A DNA stretch of 12,428 bases. Source: GCA-002282575 sp964519885 (GTDB lineage Bacteria > Pseudomonadota > Gammaproteobacteria > Thiomicrospirales > Thiomicrospiraceae). Within the stretch, counting starts at the first letter, position 1. Each line of letters starts with the position of its first letter. The stretch is from the NCBI GenBank assembly GCA_964519885.1, contig CAZFLX010000041.1, forward strand, positions 1 to 12,428, in the 5' to 3' direction. The position numbers and the translations under genes are program-made. This document shows, piece after piece, positions 1-7,029 of the stretch. The notes under the pieces were generated by a model that saw nothing but the letters and a program-made list of their open reading frames with translations, ran no database searches and was not told the DNA's origin.

Positions 1-11
1 ATTCTAACGCT

Positions 12-737
12 CTAACCCAGTTTTAAACTCGCACCACCATCAACCACTAAGCGAGTTCCCGTGGTGTAAGGACTGGCTAACAGATAATCGATTGCCTGAA
101 GCACCGGTTGAAAACCTGGCTCGATACCGAGCAGAGTTTGAGCCAAACGTTGCTGGCGATAGTCGTTGGTGTCAGTTTCATGGAACGCTAACAAACCAGG
201 CGCAATAACATTCACTTTAACCTTAGGGGCAAAAGCCACCGCTTGAGAACGCATCAGGCTTTCCATGGCACTTTTAGAAGCAGTATATAAGGCTTTATCT
301 GGCTTACCCTGATCGCAACTGGCATCGCTGATAAACACAATATCACTCAGTCCTTGCTGCGCTTGCAGCAACGGCAGTAAAGCTTGATTCAATCGGTAAG
401 GCGAAAACAGATGCAAAGCAAAGGTCACATTCAGCAACTCAGGCGATTTCATTAACGCTTCGTCGCTATACCAAACCGAGGCATTGTGCACCACAGCCCT
501 TAAACTTTGGGTATGCTGTTTAATTTGCTGAATCAGACTATCAACACCCTGCTCAGTGGCGACATCGGCACACAACATCTGTACACCCAGTTGGCGTAAT
601 GCTGTCACCTGTTCACACTCATGACGATAGCTGGCCAAAACCTGATAACCCGATTGAAGCCAGTGTTTTACCAAGCTTGATCCCAGGCGACGACTGGCTC
701 CTGTTACCAGCACCCAAGGCTTGTGTTGAGGCTCCAT
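12..737 (-). CDS. folM: FolM-type short-chain dehydrogenase (dihydromonapterin / dihydrofolate reductase)
   Basis: 241-aa cytosolic SDR. The nucleotide-binding motif TGASRRLG is at residues 12-19, HNASVW at 84-89 and the catalytic YTASK at 151-155 (Y151, K155). The residue 13 before the Tyr, where classical SDRs carry Ser, is Asp138 (FISD), as in FolM and the pteridine reductases. The tail VVDGGASLKLG matches the family end. FolM uses NADPH to reduce dihydromonapterin to the tetrahydro form and can reduce dihydrofolate weakly. The paired Arg residues in the glycine-rich loop fit NADPH preference. Length matches E. coli FolM. The start is supported by a strong GGAGG about 6 bases upstream. It is divergent from pyrE. 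It could be a generic SDR, but the Asp and HNAS motifs favour FolM. Confidence 0.85.
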   Translation of the reverse strand: MEPQHKPWVLVTGASRRLGSSLVKHWLQSGYQVLASYRHECEQVTALRQLGVQMLCADVATEQGVDSLIQQIKQHTQSLRAVVHNASVWYSDEALMKSPELLNVTFALHLFSPYRLNQALLPLLQAQQGLSDIVFISDASCDQGKPDKALYTASKSAMESLMRSQAVAFAPKVKVNVIAPGLLAFHETDTNDYRQQRLAQTLLGIEPGFQPVLQAIDYLLASPYTTGTRLVVDGGASLKLG

Positions 738-822
738 TTACACCTCCGTAATTGCGACTAGGCTTCCATTTTAGCGCAATATGCCGTATAAATAGCCTTA
801 TTCATTCAAAACTTGGTTTATT
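738..822. promoter_or_regulatory. divergent folM / pyrE promoter region
   Basis: This 85-bp gap separates two divergently read starts, so both promoters must lie here or overlap the coding ends. A TATAAA element at 787-792 is a possible -10 box for pyrE, and ATTTTA at 768-773 (TAAAAT on the minus strand) is a possible -10 box for folM. Neither has a convincing -35 at the right distance. pyrE has no obvious Shine-Dalgarno before its ATG. No E. coli-like pyrE attenuator (terminator hairpin with leader peptide) is visible. The placement is inferred. Confidence 0.3.
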
Positions 823-1464
823 ATGCATCCTTACCAACATGATTTTATAGACTTTATTCTCAGCACCAATGTTCTGCGCTTTGGTGAATTTACCCTAAAA
901 TCGGGTCGTACCAGTCCTTATTTCTTCAATGCGGGCTTATTTAATTCTGGCAGTAGTTTAGCCAAACTCGGTCAGTTCTATGCGCAAGCCATAGCGCATT
1001 GTGGTGTAGATTATGATGTGCTGTTTGGTCCAGCCTACAAAGGCATTCCGCTTGTTGCGGCGGCTAGTATTGCCTTATCAGAACATCACCAACAGGATCG
1101 TGCCTACAGCTTCAATCGCAAGGAAGCCAAAGCCCACGGTGAAGGGGGGAGTATTGTTGGAACACCCTTGGCAGGTAAAATCTTGATTGTTGATGACGTC
1201 ATTACCGCCGGTACAGCCATTCGTGAATCCATTGAGATTATTCAAGCCGCAGGCGCGACACCCGCTGGTGTGGTGATTGCCTTAGATCGTATGGAAAAAG
1301 GCACAGGTGAAAAATCCAGTGTGCAAGAAGTAGAAGATCGTTTTGGTATTCCGGTCATACCCATTGTTACCATGGCGCATCTGATTAGCCACCTGGAACA
1401 ACACCCAACGCTCAGTCATTATGTAGAGGCTATGCGCGCTTATCGTCAGGCATACGGAGTGTAA
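823..1464 (+). CDS. pyrE: orotate phosphoribosyltransferase
   Basis: 213-aa cytosolic enzyme that joins orotate to PRPP to give OMP in de novo pyrimidine synthesis. The PRPP-binding signature LIVDDVITAGTA is at residues 121-132. The flexible catalytic loop FNRKEAKAHGEGG (97-109) carries the Lys residues that close over the active site. LKSGRTSPYFFN (25-36) is the N-terminal orotate/PRPP contact region and GPAYKGIPL (69-77) is the conserved substrate loop. Length equals E. coli PyrE (213 aa), which supports this ATG even though no clear ribosome binding site precedes it. Three bases separate its stop from the next start, so it forms a tight pair with the phosphatase gene. Confidence 0.97.
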   Translation: MHPYQHDFIDFILSTNVLRFGEFTLKSGRTSPYFFNAGLFNSGSSLAKLGQFYAQAIAHCGVDYDVLFGPAYKGIPLVAAASIALSEHHQQDRAYSFNRKEAKAHGEGGSIVGTPLAGKILIVDDVITAGTAIRESIEIIQAAGATPAGVVIALDRMEKGTGEKSSVQEVEDRFGIPVIPIVTMAHLISHLEQHPTLSHYVEAMRAYRQAYGV

Positions 1465-1467
1465 CTG

Positions 1468-1992
1468 ATGACAAATCACAATGGGTTGCGTGAACTGCTG
1501 ATCTTACGTCACGCCAAGTCGGATCATAGTGATCCGACTTTGGCAGACTTTGACCGACCTTTGAGCGAACGTGGACGCGACGATGCTCATAAAATTGGTC
1601 AATGGATTGCCCAACAACAACTTCATCCCGATTTAATTGTTACCTCTCCGGCTAAACGCACCCTGCAAACCATTCGTCGTGCGCGCAGTCATTTCGATCA
1701 CGACAACCTCATTCACTGTATTGAAGCAATGGATGTGTATGAGTCTAGTTACGAGACGTTACTATCCGTTCTGGCTCAAACTCCACTTGCAAAACGTACC
1801 CTACTGGTCGGACACAATCCCGGCTTAGAAACACTACTGACCCATTTAACGCAAGATGACCGCTTGCAGCAAGAAGTGAAGCTGTTTCCAACCTGCGCAT
1901 TAGCCCAATTGGTGCTACCAGCCGACTGGAGTCAATTGAATAGGGGATGCGCCAAATTGATCAATCTGTGGCAAGTTAAAACACTGCCCTAA
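1468..1992 (+). CDS. SixA-type histidine phosphatase (phosphohistidine phosphatase family)
   Basis: 174-aa member of the histidine phosphatase (phosphoglycerate mutase-like) superfamily, closest in layout to SixA, which removes phosphate from histidine phosphotransfer domains. The RHG-type motif is LRHAKSD (R14, H15 as the phospho-accepting His), followed by RPLSERG (30-36). SPAKR at 60-64 supplies the second active-site Arg, and VGHNPGL (114-120) the second catalytic His (H116). There is no signal peptide, so it is cytosolic. It starts 3 bases after pyrE and is probably translated with it. Its last 17 bases overlap the end of the convergent TauE gene. No histidine kinase or phosphotransfer partner lies nearby, so the true substrate is unknown; small-molecule phosphatase activity is possible. 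Confidence 0.85.
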   Translation: MTNHNGLRELLILRHAKSDHSDPTLADFDRPLSERGRDDAHKIGQWIAQQQLHPDLIVTSPAKRTLQTIRRARSHFDHDNLIHCIEAMDVYESSYETLLSVLAQTPLAKRTLLVGHNPGLETLLTHLTQDDRLQQEVKLFPTCALAQLVLPADWSQLNRGCAKLINLWQVKTLP

Positions 1993-2746
1993 TTAACAGA
2001 CTAGCACCGGTTAGCAATGTGACCCACTCAAAGGCACGTTTTACCCACAAATTTCCTTTCAGTAATGCCCAATGCGCACCCAAATATCCACCGACTACCG
2101 AGGCCACCAGCAACACTGGTAACCAATCCCAGCGCACCTCGCCCACAAACGCCAAGGTTAAGCCACCCAGTCCATTCCAAAAAAAACCGACCAACACCAG
2201 GGTGTAGGCTACGGCTTGCTTATAGTCTAGACCATACCAACGCACTAGCCAAAGGGTCACAAACAAGCCTGTTCCCGAAGTGAGCGAACCATTGAGCACT
2301 CCTATCCATGCCAACACCAATGCTCCCACGATGACTTGTGACGGTGAAGATGCCACCGTGCGCGGCGATAAACCCAAATGCGCTTGCTTCATTGAATACA
2401 CGCCCATTGCCATGGTCAACACGCCCAAAGCAACGAGCAAAACTTGTTCTGGCAAAGCTAATACACTGATAGCACCTAACCACACGCCTGGCAAACCTGT
2501 CGCTAAGATCAACAAACTTAAACGCCACGACAAAACACCAGACTGCAGGTAACGCATGGCTGCCCCCACCCCTAAAGCGACACTGGCAACTTTATGTGTG
2601 GCTAAAGCCACAGCAAAAGGCAATCCTAGCCACAACAACGCCGGAAACTGTAGCAAACCTGCGCCTCCGCCCGCGAGTGCGGAAAATGCATTAGCAATTA
2701 AAGACACCACAAGCAAGATTAGCTGTTCAAACCAAAACTCCATCAC
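1976..2746 (-). CDS. TauE/SafE family membrane permease (probable sulfur-compound anion exporter)
   Basis: 256-aa very hydrophobic inner-membrane protein with about eight predicted helices. It shows the internal duplication of the TauE/SafE family: a Gly-rich first-helix motif ALAGGGAGLLQFPALL (23-38) and a matching segment LNGSLTSGTGLF (151-162) starting the second half. The C-terminal GGYLGAHWALL (219-229) is also family-typical. Family members are proposed to move sulfite, sulfoacetate, taurine-derived sulfonates or related anions; the substrate cannot be read here. Two adjacent ATG codons (2746 and 2743) can start it, preceded only by a weak purine-rich stretch. It is convergent with the phosphatase gene (17-bp overlap) and is separated from the argB-side unit by a terminator, so it is probably transcribed alone. 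Confidence 0.88.
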   Translation of the reverse strand: MMEFWFEQLILLVVSLIANAFSALAGGGAGLLQFPALLWLGLPFAVALATHKVASVALGVGAAMRYLQSGVLSWRLSLLILATGLPGVWLGAISVLALPEQVLLVALGVLTMAMGVYSMKQAHLGLSPRTVASSPSQVIVGALVLAWIGVLNGSLTSGTGLFVTLWLVRWYGLDYKQAVAYTLVLVGFFWNGLGGLTLAFVGEVRWDWLPVLLVASVVGGYLGAHWALLKGNLWVKRAFEWVTLLTGASLLIRAVF

Positions 2747-2780
2747 TGCTCACTTCTTAGAAAAGGTCTAAAATAAAAAA

Positions 2781-2872
2781 AACCACTCACGAGAAAAAAA
2801 GCCAAAAACAGAAAAACCACTCACGAGAAAAAAAGCTTAAAAATAAAAAAACCACTCACGAAGTGAGTGGTT
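2781..2872. repeat. three spaced direct repeats of the terminator arm
   Basis: An identical 22-bp unit (AACCACTCACGAG, seven A, GC) occurs at 2781-2802 and 2815-2836. Its first 12 bases (AACCACTCACGA) recur at 2850-2861, so the period is 34-35 bp. Only the last copy is followed by the complementary arm GTGAGTGGTT (2863-2872), which makes a hairpin. The DNA between copies is almost pure A with few C/G. The arrangement looks like two duplications of the 3' arm and T-tract of the minus-strand terminator. Confidence 0.8.
2841..2872 (-). terminator. Rho-independent terminator of the TolC-family / argB / Spy-like unit
   Basis: A perfect 10-bp stem pairs 2850-2859 with 2863-2872 around a 3-base loop. 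On the minus strand the stem is followed directly by a T-rich tract (complement of 2841-2850). It lies about 105 bases past the stop of the Spy-like gene and in front of tauE, so it ends transcription arriving from argB. On the plus strand no U-tract follows. Confidence 0.85.
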
Positions 2873-2977
2873 CAAGCTGAGGAGTGTTCAATAACAGAGG
2901 AAATGTTATCTACTGGCACTCATCATAATCCGAAACACCAATCAACGCCATGTGACATAGTGTCGCACCCTAATGAC
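2873..2977. other. 3' untranslated stretch after the Spy-like gene
   Basis: This 105-bp non-coding stretch lies between the Spy-like stop codon and the terminator stem. It holds an imperfect inverted repeat, TGTGACA (2951-2957) and TGTCGCA (2961-2967), around a TAG loop with one mismatch. No T-tract follows it on either strand. No ORF or other clear signal was seen. Confidence 0.4.
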
Positions 2978-3400
2978 CTATTGCAAAGCCAACTCGGTGA
3001 GCGTTTTCCACTGCTCTGCCGTGAGCGCCGAACGTAAACCTTGAACACAATCGACAGATAGTTGCAGACGCGCAGCTTCTTGCTTATTCAACTCAGCACT
3101 CAGCTGTTTAATCAGCTTAGTATCCGATTTATACTTAAGTAGCTCTTCGCGTAACTCAGTACGCAAATCGATTATTGATTGATCCAGTGATTCGCGCTTC
3201 GCTCCACTAGCTTGCGCAACTTTAGTTACAGCCTGTCGTTGCTCTGGTGTCAGGGCAAAGAAGTCGGGATTGTCGGTTAAAAAAGGCATCAGTACCACGA
3301 CGGGCGTTGCCGCAACAATCGTCGGTTGTTTAGCTTCTACCGAGGTAAGCATTACCCCTGATAAAGTCAGGACTGTAAGCAAATTCAACCAAGTTTTCAT
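2978..3400 (-). CDS. Spy/CpxP-like periplasmic protein with two LTxxQ motifs
   Basis: 140-aa small exported protein. An N-terminal signal peptide (KTW, hydrophobic stretch 5-19, likely cut after VEA at 23) precedes a helical, charged mature part. The family motif occurs twice: LTPEQ at 50-54 and LTAEQ at 126-130, each followed by helix, as in the Spy/CpxP fold. Relatives are periplasmic chaperones or envelope/metal-stress sensors. This protein has no His and a single Cys (C118), which argues against a His-rich metal-binding role. An excellent AAGGAG sits 6 bases before the ATG, and argB ends only 10 bases upstream, so the two are very likely co-transcribed. The exact function is unknown; a chaperone for envelope proteins is inference. 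Confidence 0.75.
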   Translation of the reverse strand: MKTWLNLLTVLTLSGVMLTSVEAKQPTIVAATPVVVLMPFLTDNPDFFALTPEQRQAVTKVAQASGAKRESLDQSIIDLRTELREELLKYKSDTKLIKQLSAELNKQEAARLQLSVDCVQGLRSALTAEQWKTLTELALQ

Positions 3401-3410
3401 ATCACGCTCC

Positions 3411-4298
3411 TTATGCCGTAATCAGCGTACCTACCCCTTCGTCGGTAAAGACTTCAAGCAACACCGCATGTTGCACACGACCATCAACAATGTGTGCCGA
3501 TTTAACCCCTGCGGTTACACTATCCAAAGCACAACGAATTTTCGGCAGCATACCGCCATAAATGGTTCCATCCGCGATTAAGCCTTCAACCATGGCGTGC
3601 GTGAGCCCTGTCAACAAATTACCCTGCTTATCTTGCAAACCAGCGATATTGGTTAATAGCATCAACTTTTCCGCTTTTAATGCCCCAGCAACCGCACCGG
3701 CAACAAAGTCAGCATTGATGTTATAGCTGTGACCTTCGTCATCGTAACCGACAGGCGCAATGACAGGGATAATATCGCTTGCAATCATTAGATCAAGAAT
3801 ATGGGTATCGACTTTTTCGACTTCGCCTACATGACCTAAATCGATGATTTCAGGCACATCGACAGCAGGATTATGCTTGGTAAGTGTCATTTTTTTTGCT
3901 TTGATTAAGCCGGCGTCTTTACCCGTTAAGCCAACGCATTTGCCGCCTGCTTTTTGAATCATACCGACGATCGCTTTATTGACCTGTCCGCCCAATACCA
4001 TTTCGACCACGTCCATGGTTTCACGGTCTGTTACCCGCATACCGTCAATAAATTGCGATTCTTTACCAATTTGCGCTAACAACTTACCAATTTGCGGACC
4101 GCCTCCATGCACCACCACCGGATTCATGCCAATTTGCTTCATGAGCACAATATCGCGCGCGAAACTTTGCTCTAGCTGATCGTCTACCATGGCATTGCCG
4201 CCATATTTCACCACAATGGTTTTACCGACAAAACGGCGAATATAAGGCAGGGCCTGAGTTAAAACTTGAGCAATTTCGGTGGCGCGTTGTGTGTCCAT
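3411..4298 (-). CDS. argB: acetylglutamate kinase
   Basis: Amino-acid kinase that phosphorylates N-acetyl-L-glutamate with ATP, the second step of arginine synthesis, in the cytosol. Motifs in order are VVKYGGNAM (ATP-site Lys), VVHGGGPQIG (phosphate loop), RVTDRETMDVVEMVL, VGLTGKDAGLI, YNINADFVAGA, LLTNIAGL and GGMLPKIRCAL. The N-terminal helix ALPYIRRFVGKT is typical of the longer, arginine-inhibited NAGK class (about 300 aa, as in Pseudomonas). I chose ATG 4298 (295 aa) because AAAGGA sits 5 bases upstream and the N-terminus aligns with the family. A longer form from ATG 4313 (300 aa), with AAGGA about 8 bases upstream, is also possible. It lies 44 bp after the TolC-family gene and 10 bp before the Spy-like gene on the same strand. 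Confidence 0.97.
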   Translation of the reverse strand: MDTQRATEIAQVLTQALPYIRRFVGKTIVVKYGGNAMVDDQLEQSFARDIVLMKQIGMNPVVVHGGGPQIGKLLAQIGKESQFIDGMRVTDRETMDVVEMVLGGQVNKAIVGMIQKAGGKCVGLTGKDAGLIKAKKMTLTKHNPAVDVPEIIDLGHVGEVEKVDTHILDLMIASDIIPVIAPVGYDDEGHSYNINADFVAGAVAGALKAEKLMLLTNIAGLQDKQGNLLTGLTHAMVEGLIADGTIYGGMLPKIRCALDSVTAGVKSAHIVDGRVQHAVLLEVFTDEGVGTLITA

Positions 4299-4342
4299 AA
4301 GCTTCCTTTGCATAATACGAATCCTTTAACGAGGGTTGCGGA

Positions 4343-6190
4343 TTAGTATAAACGACCTTTACTCACTTTTTCTTCGACAATACGACATTTTCCACCGACA
4401 TTATCAAACACCAGTGTTTTTTCAACCGTATCTTTATAGGTTTGATTATCGTAAACCTGATTAAAGGTAGCTTCCATGCGGTTACCCACTTGTAAAGTAC
4501 GTACATTATCAATCGATAAACGAATGCCTTTAGCAGGATTGCCGACACGATTGGTACGCAAACTCACCCACTGATTACGTGTCATGCCCCCAGCCGTGAA
4601 ATTGGGCGAATACTGGTTGAGATAACCCTGCACATCTTGACTGGTCCAAGCGGTTATCCACTGATTAACCTGACCTTGGACATCGGTACAAATCAACTTA
4701 ATGTCAGTTACGGGAGAAACCACTGGGCTGGGCGCCACAACCGGCGGTAAGGCTGCCGCCATGAGCATGGCTTTATCAATGGTCATCGCCTCAACAACTT
4801 CTGCTGGACAGGCTAACTCTTGGTTTTTGCTTAAATCACGGTCTTGACGCAACTGCTGCGGAGTCGGTAGTTTTTCACGCTGAATTTTTAACTCGGTCAA
4901 CAAACTACCGGTGTTATGCAGCGTTTTTGCCCGTGCGATGGCTAGATCGTGCTTTGCGGTGACATAGTTTCGTTTGGCTTGAAAGTATTCATTTTCGGTA
5001 TCTAACAAGTCGAGCAAAGTGCGCTGACCAATATCGAACTGGGCTTTATAAGCCTCTCTCGCCTTAGAAATCGATAACTGATGCTGATTTAAGTAAGCCA
5101 ATTTCTCAGTTAATTGCTGAATGTCATTATAAGCAACGCTCAAATCTTGGCGTAAATTGCGGCAAATTTTGTCCCGATTATCGCGCGCAAAACTCAGACG
5201 CTCACGAAATTGACTTTTCGCCGCCGTATCGCTCCCACCGTTGTATAAATTGTAGGTCGCCACCAATTCAATTACACGATCCATTTCACGACCCTGAATA
5301 CCGCTGACATTGTTACCTTGATCTTGGCGAGCACGTAATTCTAGTTTAGGCATAAAGGGAGCGTTACGACCTTCCAGTTCCGATGTGGCCGCTAACACTT
5401 GTTCAATAACTGAGTTAAATTGTGGACTGGCTTCAAATGCCAAACGTAAGGCTTGTTGAATATTAGCTGGAATACCGGTAGTGACCATGCCCTCAGTATC
5501 CAGATCTTCATAAGGCAATTCACCGACCAGGTTTTGATAGCGCGCACTCATCGAATGAAGATTGGTGGCTTCAGTCAATAAATTCGATTCCGCTAAAGCC
5601 AAACGCCCTGTTGCCAGTTCTAAATCGACACCTCGCGCGACTCCAGCCTGCACTTTTTGCACAATCGCATCGTAAAGTTTTTTATGCTGTACATAATTAT
5701 CGGAAGCTAAGCGAACCAAATCACGAAACTTGAGCACATTTTCATAATAGGTCACCGTTTCAGAGGCAATGGCGCTGGATGCCTGCATAAAGTCATAATA
5801 GCGTGCTAACCGTGTATAACTTAATCGTGACACTTCACTACTGGTTGCAAAACCATCGAACACCATTTGTGTTAAGCTGACACCCAAGGTTTGACGATCG
5901 TAATCGACTGCACTATTGCCACGTAACTGATTGCTCTGGTTACCAACCGCACCATTCAGATCGATTTTGGGTAAATAACGTCCTTCAGCAACGCGCTCTT
6001 CTTCAGTCGATGCTTGAAACAGATGCCATGCTGCTTCAACTTCTGGATTATTAGCAATGGCTTTTTGTGCGGCTTGTTGAAGATTTTTAGCAGGCGCAGC
6101 ACTGGGAGAATTCGCTGATTGGGCAGCAAGAGACGACCAAGCCAATCCCATAGAAAGGGCTAACAGGGTCATAGTTATGGGTGCTTTCAT
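4343..6190 (-). CDS. TolC-family type I secretion outer-membrane channel (LapE-like) with C-terminal NTF2-like domain
   Basis: 615-aa exported protein. The signal peptide spans about 1-23 (LAWSSLAA). The TolC core spans about 36-440 and contains the internal duplication, with FDGFATSSEV (111-120) and YNLYNGGSD (313-321) as equivalent strand-to-helix corners. The helix signature DIGQRTLLDLLDTENEY (386-402) is hallmark TolC. Homologues form the trimeric channel for RTX adhesins (LapE/AggC type). A Pro-rich linker (481-494) then leads to a 110-residue NTF2-like domain (about 505-615: WITAW, GYLNQYSPNF, FNQVYDNQTY, KTLVF, CRIVEEK). It resembles the domain appended to some L,D-transpeptidase-type (Cds6-like) proteins. 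Ordinary TolC proteins end around 440-490. C501 and C602 could form a periplasmic disulfide. The start has GGAG 9 bases upstream. It is divergent from lapG, which supports a role in adhesin export. Confidence 0.9.
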   Translation of the reverse strand: MKAPITMTLLALSMGLAWSSLAAQSANSPSAAPAKNLQQAAQKAIANNPEVEAAWHLFQASTEEERVAEGRYLPKIDLNGAVGNQSNQLRGNSAVDYDRQTLGVSLTQMVFDGFATSSEVSRLSYTRLARYYDFMQASSAIASETVTYYENVLKFRDLVRLASDNYVQHKKLYDAIVQKVQAGVARGVDLELATGRLALAESNLLTEATNLHSMSARYQNLVGELPYEDLDTEGMVTTGIPANIQQALRLAFEASPQFNSVIEQVLAATSELEGRNAPFMPKLELRARQDQGNNVSGIQGREMDRVIELVATYNLYNGGSDTAAKSQFRERLSFARDNRDKICRNLRQDLSVAYNDIQQLTEKLAYLNQHQLSISKAREAYKAQFDIGQRTLLDLLDTENEYFQAKRNYVTAKHDLAIARAKTLHNTGSLLTELKIQREKLPTPQQLRQDRDLSKNQELACPAEVVEAMTIDKAMLMAAALPPVVAPSPVVSPVTDIKLICTDVQGQVNQWITAWTSQDVQGYLNQYSPNFTAGGMTRNQWVSLRTNRVGNPAKGIRLSIDNVRTLQVGNRMEATFNQVYDNQTYKDTVEKTLVFDNVGGKCRIVEEKVSKGRLY

Positions 6191-6345
6191 GATGAATTTC
6201 TCCGCAGTGTTTTTTATTTGATTATTTTGATGAATCTTAACACATTAATTTATTAAATGAACACAGCTTGAACAATTTTTAATCACTTGTTTTTCTTAAC
6301 ACTTACAGGCAAAATAATCAAAAACATGATTATATCGAGTCACGA
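6191..6345. promoter_or_regulatory. divergent promoter region of the TolC-family gene and lapG
   Basis: This 155-bp AT-rich gap must hold both promoters of the divergent Lap genes. It contains a 9-bp direct repeat TCTTAACAC at 6235-6243 and 6294-6302, with a related AACACA at 6260-6265. A perfect 7-bp inverted repeat ATAATCA (6314-6320) / TGATTAT (6327-6333) sits just before lapG. TTGAAC (6268-6273) is a possible -35 for lapG but the -10 is poor. Operator roles are inference. Confidence 0.4.
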
Positions 6346-6993
6346 ATGTCCTTAAAGGTTCGCTTGCAGCACATTACTCTGCTTGGAGGGTTGGCTTTAT
6401 CAGCCGCATTCGCTCACAGCCTTGGCGAGCGCTGGTTAGTTGCATCTGCCAATAACCCAGTGGTGTCTCAATGGAATCAACTCCTCGATACGCAACAAGA
6501 TCGTTCAACCACGCATAAACTCAAACAAGTCAATCAGTTTTTTAACCGTAGCTTAAGATATGGTGAAGACAGCGAAATTTGGCGTGCAAATGACTATTGG
6601 GCAACGCCGCTAGAAAGTATGATGCTGGGACGCGCAGATTGCGAAGACTATGCGATTGCTAAATACATGACACTCAAACTATTGGGCGTACCGACAGAAC
6701 AGTTGCGCTTAATTTATGTTCGCGCCAAAATCGGCGGTGCCAACAGTCCCATCAGCCAAGCACACATGGTGTTAGGTTACTATGCCACACCCACTGCCAG
6801 TCCGCTGATTTTAGATAACCTGGTGGAAGATGTAATGCCGGCAGACCAACGTCCTGATTTAACGCCCGTATTTAGCTTTAACGATGCGGGGTTATGGACG
6901 GGTTCGTCTAGCACTCCCGCAGCCAATGCCACCGAACGCCTATCTCGCTGGCGAGACCTGTTAGCCAAAATGCAGCAGGAAGGTTATGAATAA
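6346..6993 (+). CDS. lapG: LapG periplasmic cysteine protease (adhesin release)
   Basis: 215-aa bacterial transglutaminase-like cysteine proteinase (peptidase C93). A signal peptide spans about 1-23. The catalytic triad is visible: Cys99 in GRADCEDYAIAKY, His140 in QAHMVLGYY and Asp157 in LILDNLV. The His-Asp spacing of 17 matches Pseudomonas LapG. Acidic residues around the Cys (D98, E100, D101) fit the calcium site needed for LapG activity. LapG cuts the N-terminal retention module of LapA-type adhesins and so releases them from the surface; c-di-GMP-bound LapD sequesters it. The next gene is lapD and an RTX adhesin lies just beyond, so the assignment is firm. The ribosome binding site is weak. 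The adhesin cut site lies outside this window. Confidence 0.95.
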   Translation: MSLKVRLQHITLLGGLALSAAFAHSLGERWLVASANNPVVSQWNQLLDTQQDRSTTHKLKQVNQFFNRSLRYGEDSEIWRANDYWATPLESMMLGRADCEDYAIAKYMTLKLLGVPTEQLRLIYVRAKIGGANSPISQAHMVLGYYATPTASPLILDNLVEDVMPADQRPDLTPVFSFNDAGLWTGSSSTPAANATERLSRWRDLLAKMQQEGYE

Positions 6994-7022
6994 TGTCTCA
7001 AATTTCAAATTTATTAGGGTGA
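6993..7022 (+). CDS. possible 9-codon mini-ORF between lapG and lapD
   Basis: An ATG overlaps the lapG stop (TAATG) and opens a frame of nine codons (MSQISNLLG) ending in TGA at 7020-7022. AGGAAGG lies about 9 bases upstream inside lapG. The stop codon overlaps the AGGGTGA that serves as lapD ribosome binding site. It may only be a translational relay from lapG to lapD. Such short frames arise by chance, so confidence is low. Confidence 0.2.
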   Translation: MSQISNLLG

Positions 7023-7029
7023 AACCACT

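Noticed and set aside
1282..1479. Minus-strand 65-aa ORF inside pyrE
   Set aside because: It lies opposite a well-supported enzyme gene, has no family motif and no ribosome binding site worth noting; it is a shadow frame.
2019..2771. Several plus-strand ORFs opposite tauE
   Set aside because: Their Pro/Thr/Asn-rich composition is what the reverse of a hydrophobic membrane protein gives; none has a recognisable domain.
2781..2872. CRISPR-like array
   Set aside because: Only three units with A-rich, near-identical spacers of about 12 bases and the last one forming a terminator hairpin; no cas genes.
2951..2967. Imperfect inverted repeat as a second terminator
   Set aside because: It has a 7-bp stem with a mismatch on the transcribed strand and no T-tract.
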